6,811 nt of DNA from Clostridia bacterium (GTDB taxonomy: Bacteria > Bacillota > Clostridia > Oscillospirales > Acutalibacteraceae): NCBI GenBank assembly GCA_017519685.1, contig JAFWRV010000231.1, positions 1-6,811 of the forward strand, written 5' to 3'. Under the pieces are notes generated by a model. That model did no database searches, was not told the DNA's origin, and worked only from the letters and a program-made list of their open reading frames with translations. Each line of letters opens with the position of its first letter. Position 1 is the first letter of the stretch. Of the stretch, positions 5,870 through 6,811 are shown piece by piece. A program made the position numbers and the translations under genes.

Positions 5870-6811
5870 CTGATAACACCGTCCTTCAGAGTTACTATAA
5901 CGGGCTCTCCCCCTGCGGGCGCCCGCACATTAACGGCATCGGGCTCCATAACTCTTATCGCGACCTCTTCGCTCGCGATAAATACCCTGTCATCCTTTTC
6001 CGCCGTGACAAGCGACCTCAGCTTCAGGCGGTCGTTCAACGCCATAAGTCCGCCGTCAAATCCAAGTACTATTGAAAAAGGACCGGTAATCAGCAGGCCG
6101 GGAAACATGGTACGCAGATATTTCAGTTTTTCTTTCTCTTTTTCATCTTTTTTGTTTTCAATGGTGCTCCAGAAAGGAGCGGCGACAACACTCGCCGCGT
6201 CTTTAAGTGACAGCCCCTGGACTCTTATAAGATAATCCATTATATAGGTGATAACTTCGGTGTCTGTCTGCAAAGTGCATTTATAGCCGAACATTTCTAT
6301 AAAACGCCTGTTCGCGTCGTAAGAAGATATTTCACCGTTATGGACTATTGAATAATCAAGCAGAGTAAACGGATGGGCGCCGCCCCACCAGCCGGGTGTA
6401 TTTGTGGGATATCTGCCGTGAGCAGTCCAGGAATATCCCTCATATTCATCAAGTCTGAAAAATACGCCGACATCTTCGGGAAAGCCGACCGCTTTGAATG
6501 TGCCCATATTTTTACCGCTTGAAAAAACATAAGCGCCCTTCATTTCCGCATTGATTTTAACAACTGTCCTGACAACGAATTCCTTTTCGTCAAGCTGCAA
6601 ATCCGCCAGAACGGATTTAAGAGGTGTAACAAAATATCTCCAGATTATGGGTTCATCGGTAATTTCCGGAATCTTCCTTGTCGGAATTATTTCGGATTTC
6701 ACAATTTCAAAATACTCTTTGATAAACGCCTCGCACTCCTTGCGCGTGGTACGCGAGTCAAAGAAGATATGCAGCGCGTAAAAATCTTTATACGCGGGAT
6801 AAATACCGTAT
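5866..6811 (-). CDS. Glutamate synthase glutamine amidotransferase subunit (class II GATase, GlxB/GltB N-domain type), 5'-truncated by window edge
   Basis: This subunit hydrolyses glutamine and passes ammonia to the FMN synthase subunit. The frame is open to the right edge: 36 further codons lie upstream of the GTG at 6702, with no stop and no Met, and they read like family sequence (YGIYPAYKDFYALHIFFD at the in-window N-terminus). The GTG at 6702 is therefore internal. About 314 residues are visible. The N-terminal catalytic Cys expected of class II amidotransferases, normally right after the initiator Met, must lie off-window and cannot be checked. Visible family signatures, counted from the GTG codon as residue 1, are HGRYPTNTPGWWGG at 95-108 (glutamine-binding Arg/Thr region), HNGEIS at 121-126 (Asn and Gly of the oxyanion hole) and QTDTEV at 145-150 (substrate-binding Asp). 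The C-terminus has a typical IASEEVAIR stretch. A charged run (KKDEKEKEKLK) near 184-194 is probably a surface loop. The TGA stop overlaps the next gene's TTG start by four bases, which suggests translational coupling. Confidence 0.93.
   Translation of the reverse strand, partial: YGIYPAYKDFYALHIFFDSRTTRKECEAFIKEYFEIVKSEIIPTRKIPEITDEPIIWRYFVTPLKSVLADLQLDEKEFVVRTVVKINAEMKGAYVFSSGKNMGTFKAVGFPEDVGVFFRLDEYEGYSWTAHGRYPTNTPGWWGGAHPFTLLDYSIVHNGEISSYDANRRFIEMFGYKCTLQTDTEVITYIMDYLIRVQGLSLKDAASVVAAPFWSTIENKKDEKEKEKLKYLRTMFPGLLITGPFSIVLGFDGGLMALNDRLKLRSLVTAEKDDRVFIASEEVAIRVMEPDAVNVRAPAGGEPVIVTLKDGVIS

Noticed and set aside
1..6811. CRISPR arrays, tRNA or rRNA genes, insertion sequences, phage or toxin-antitoxin genes
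   Set aside because: No regularly spaced repeats, structured RNA gene signatures, transposase motifs or terminal inverted repeats were seen; the window is filled by one metabolic operon.

Overview
The window holds one minus-strand operon, read from right to left. Seven genes are visible, packed with gaps of at most 33 bp and several stop/start overlaps. The gene set suggests a strictly anaerobic Clostridia-type Firmicute: a domain-split 'archaeal/clostridial' glutamate synthase, a ferredoxin with 16 cysteines, and an ANTAR regulator beside a glutamine synthetase-family gene. Base composition is moderate, Shine-Dalgarno sites are clear, and GTG, TTG and ATG starts all appear possible. This taxonomic reading is inference; no rRNA or other marker is present.

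In order of transcription: (1) 6811-5866, glutamine amidotransferase (class II) subunit of glutamate synthase, with its 5' end beyond the right edge; (2) 5869-4364, the FMN/Fe-S synthase subunit with two N-terminal [4Fe-4S] motifs; (3) 4343-3915, a CooF/HycB-like ferredoxin with four cysteine clusters; (4) 3909-2680, an FAD/NAD-dependent oxidoreductase; (5) 2680-1961, the GXGXG beta-helix subunit; (6) 1942-731, a short type I-alpha glutamine synthetase family protein; (7) 697-107, an ANTAR protein with a degenerate receiver domain. A strong stem-loop at 51-18 followed by a T-rich run probably ends the transcript.

Together the genes look like a nitrogen-assimilation (GS-GOGAT) operon. Glutaminase, FMN synthase and GXGXG domains, fused in ordinary GltB, are three polypeptides here. 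The usual GltD subunit is absent and is apparently replaced by a polyferredoxin plus a flavoprotein that could carry electrons to the FMN subunit. The operon also carries its own GS-like protein and an RNA-binding-type regulator.

The layout is a known type, not a new system. The points most worth checking are: the GS-like protein lacks the catalytic-flap glutamate (Lys at the aligned position, loop one residue shorter), the ammonium-site Ser and the C-terminal tail; the ANTAR protein cannot be phosphorylated in the usual way; and the 3'-end hairpin has a six-base loop, a shape reminiscent of ANTAR RNA targets.
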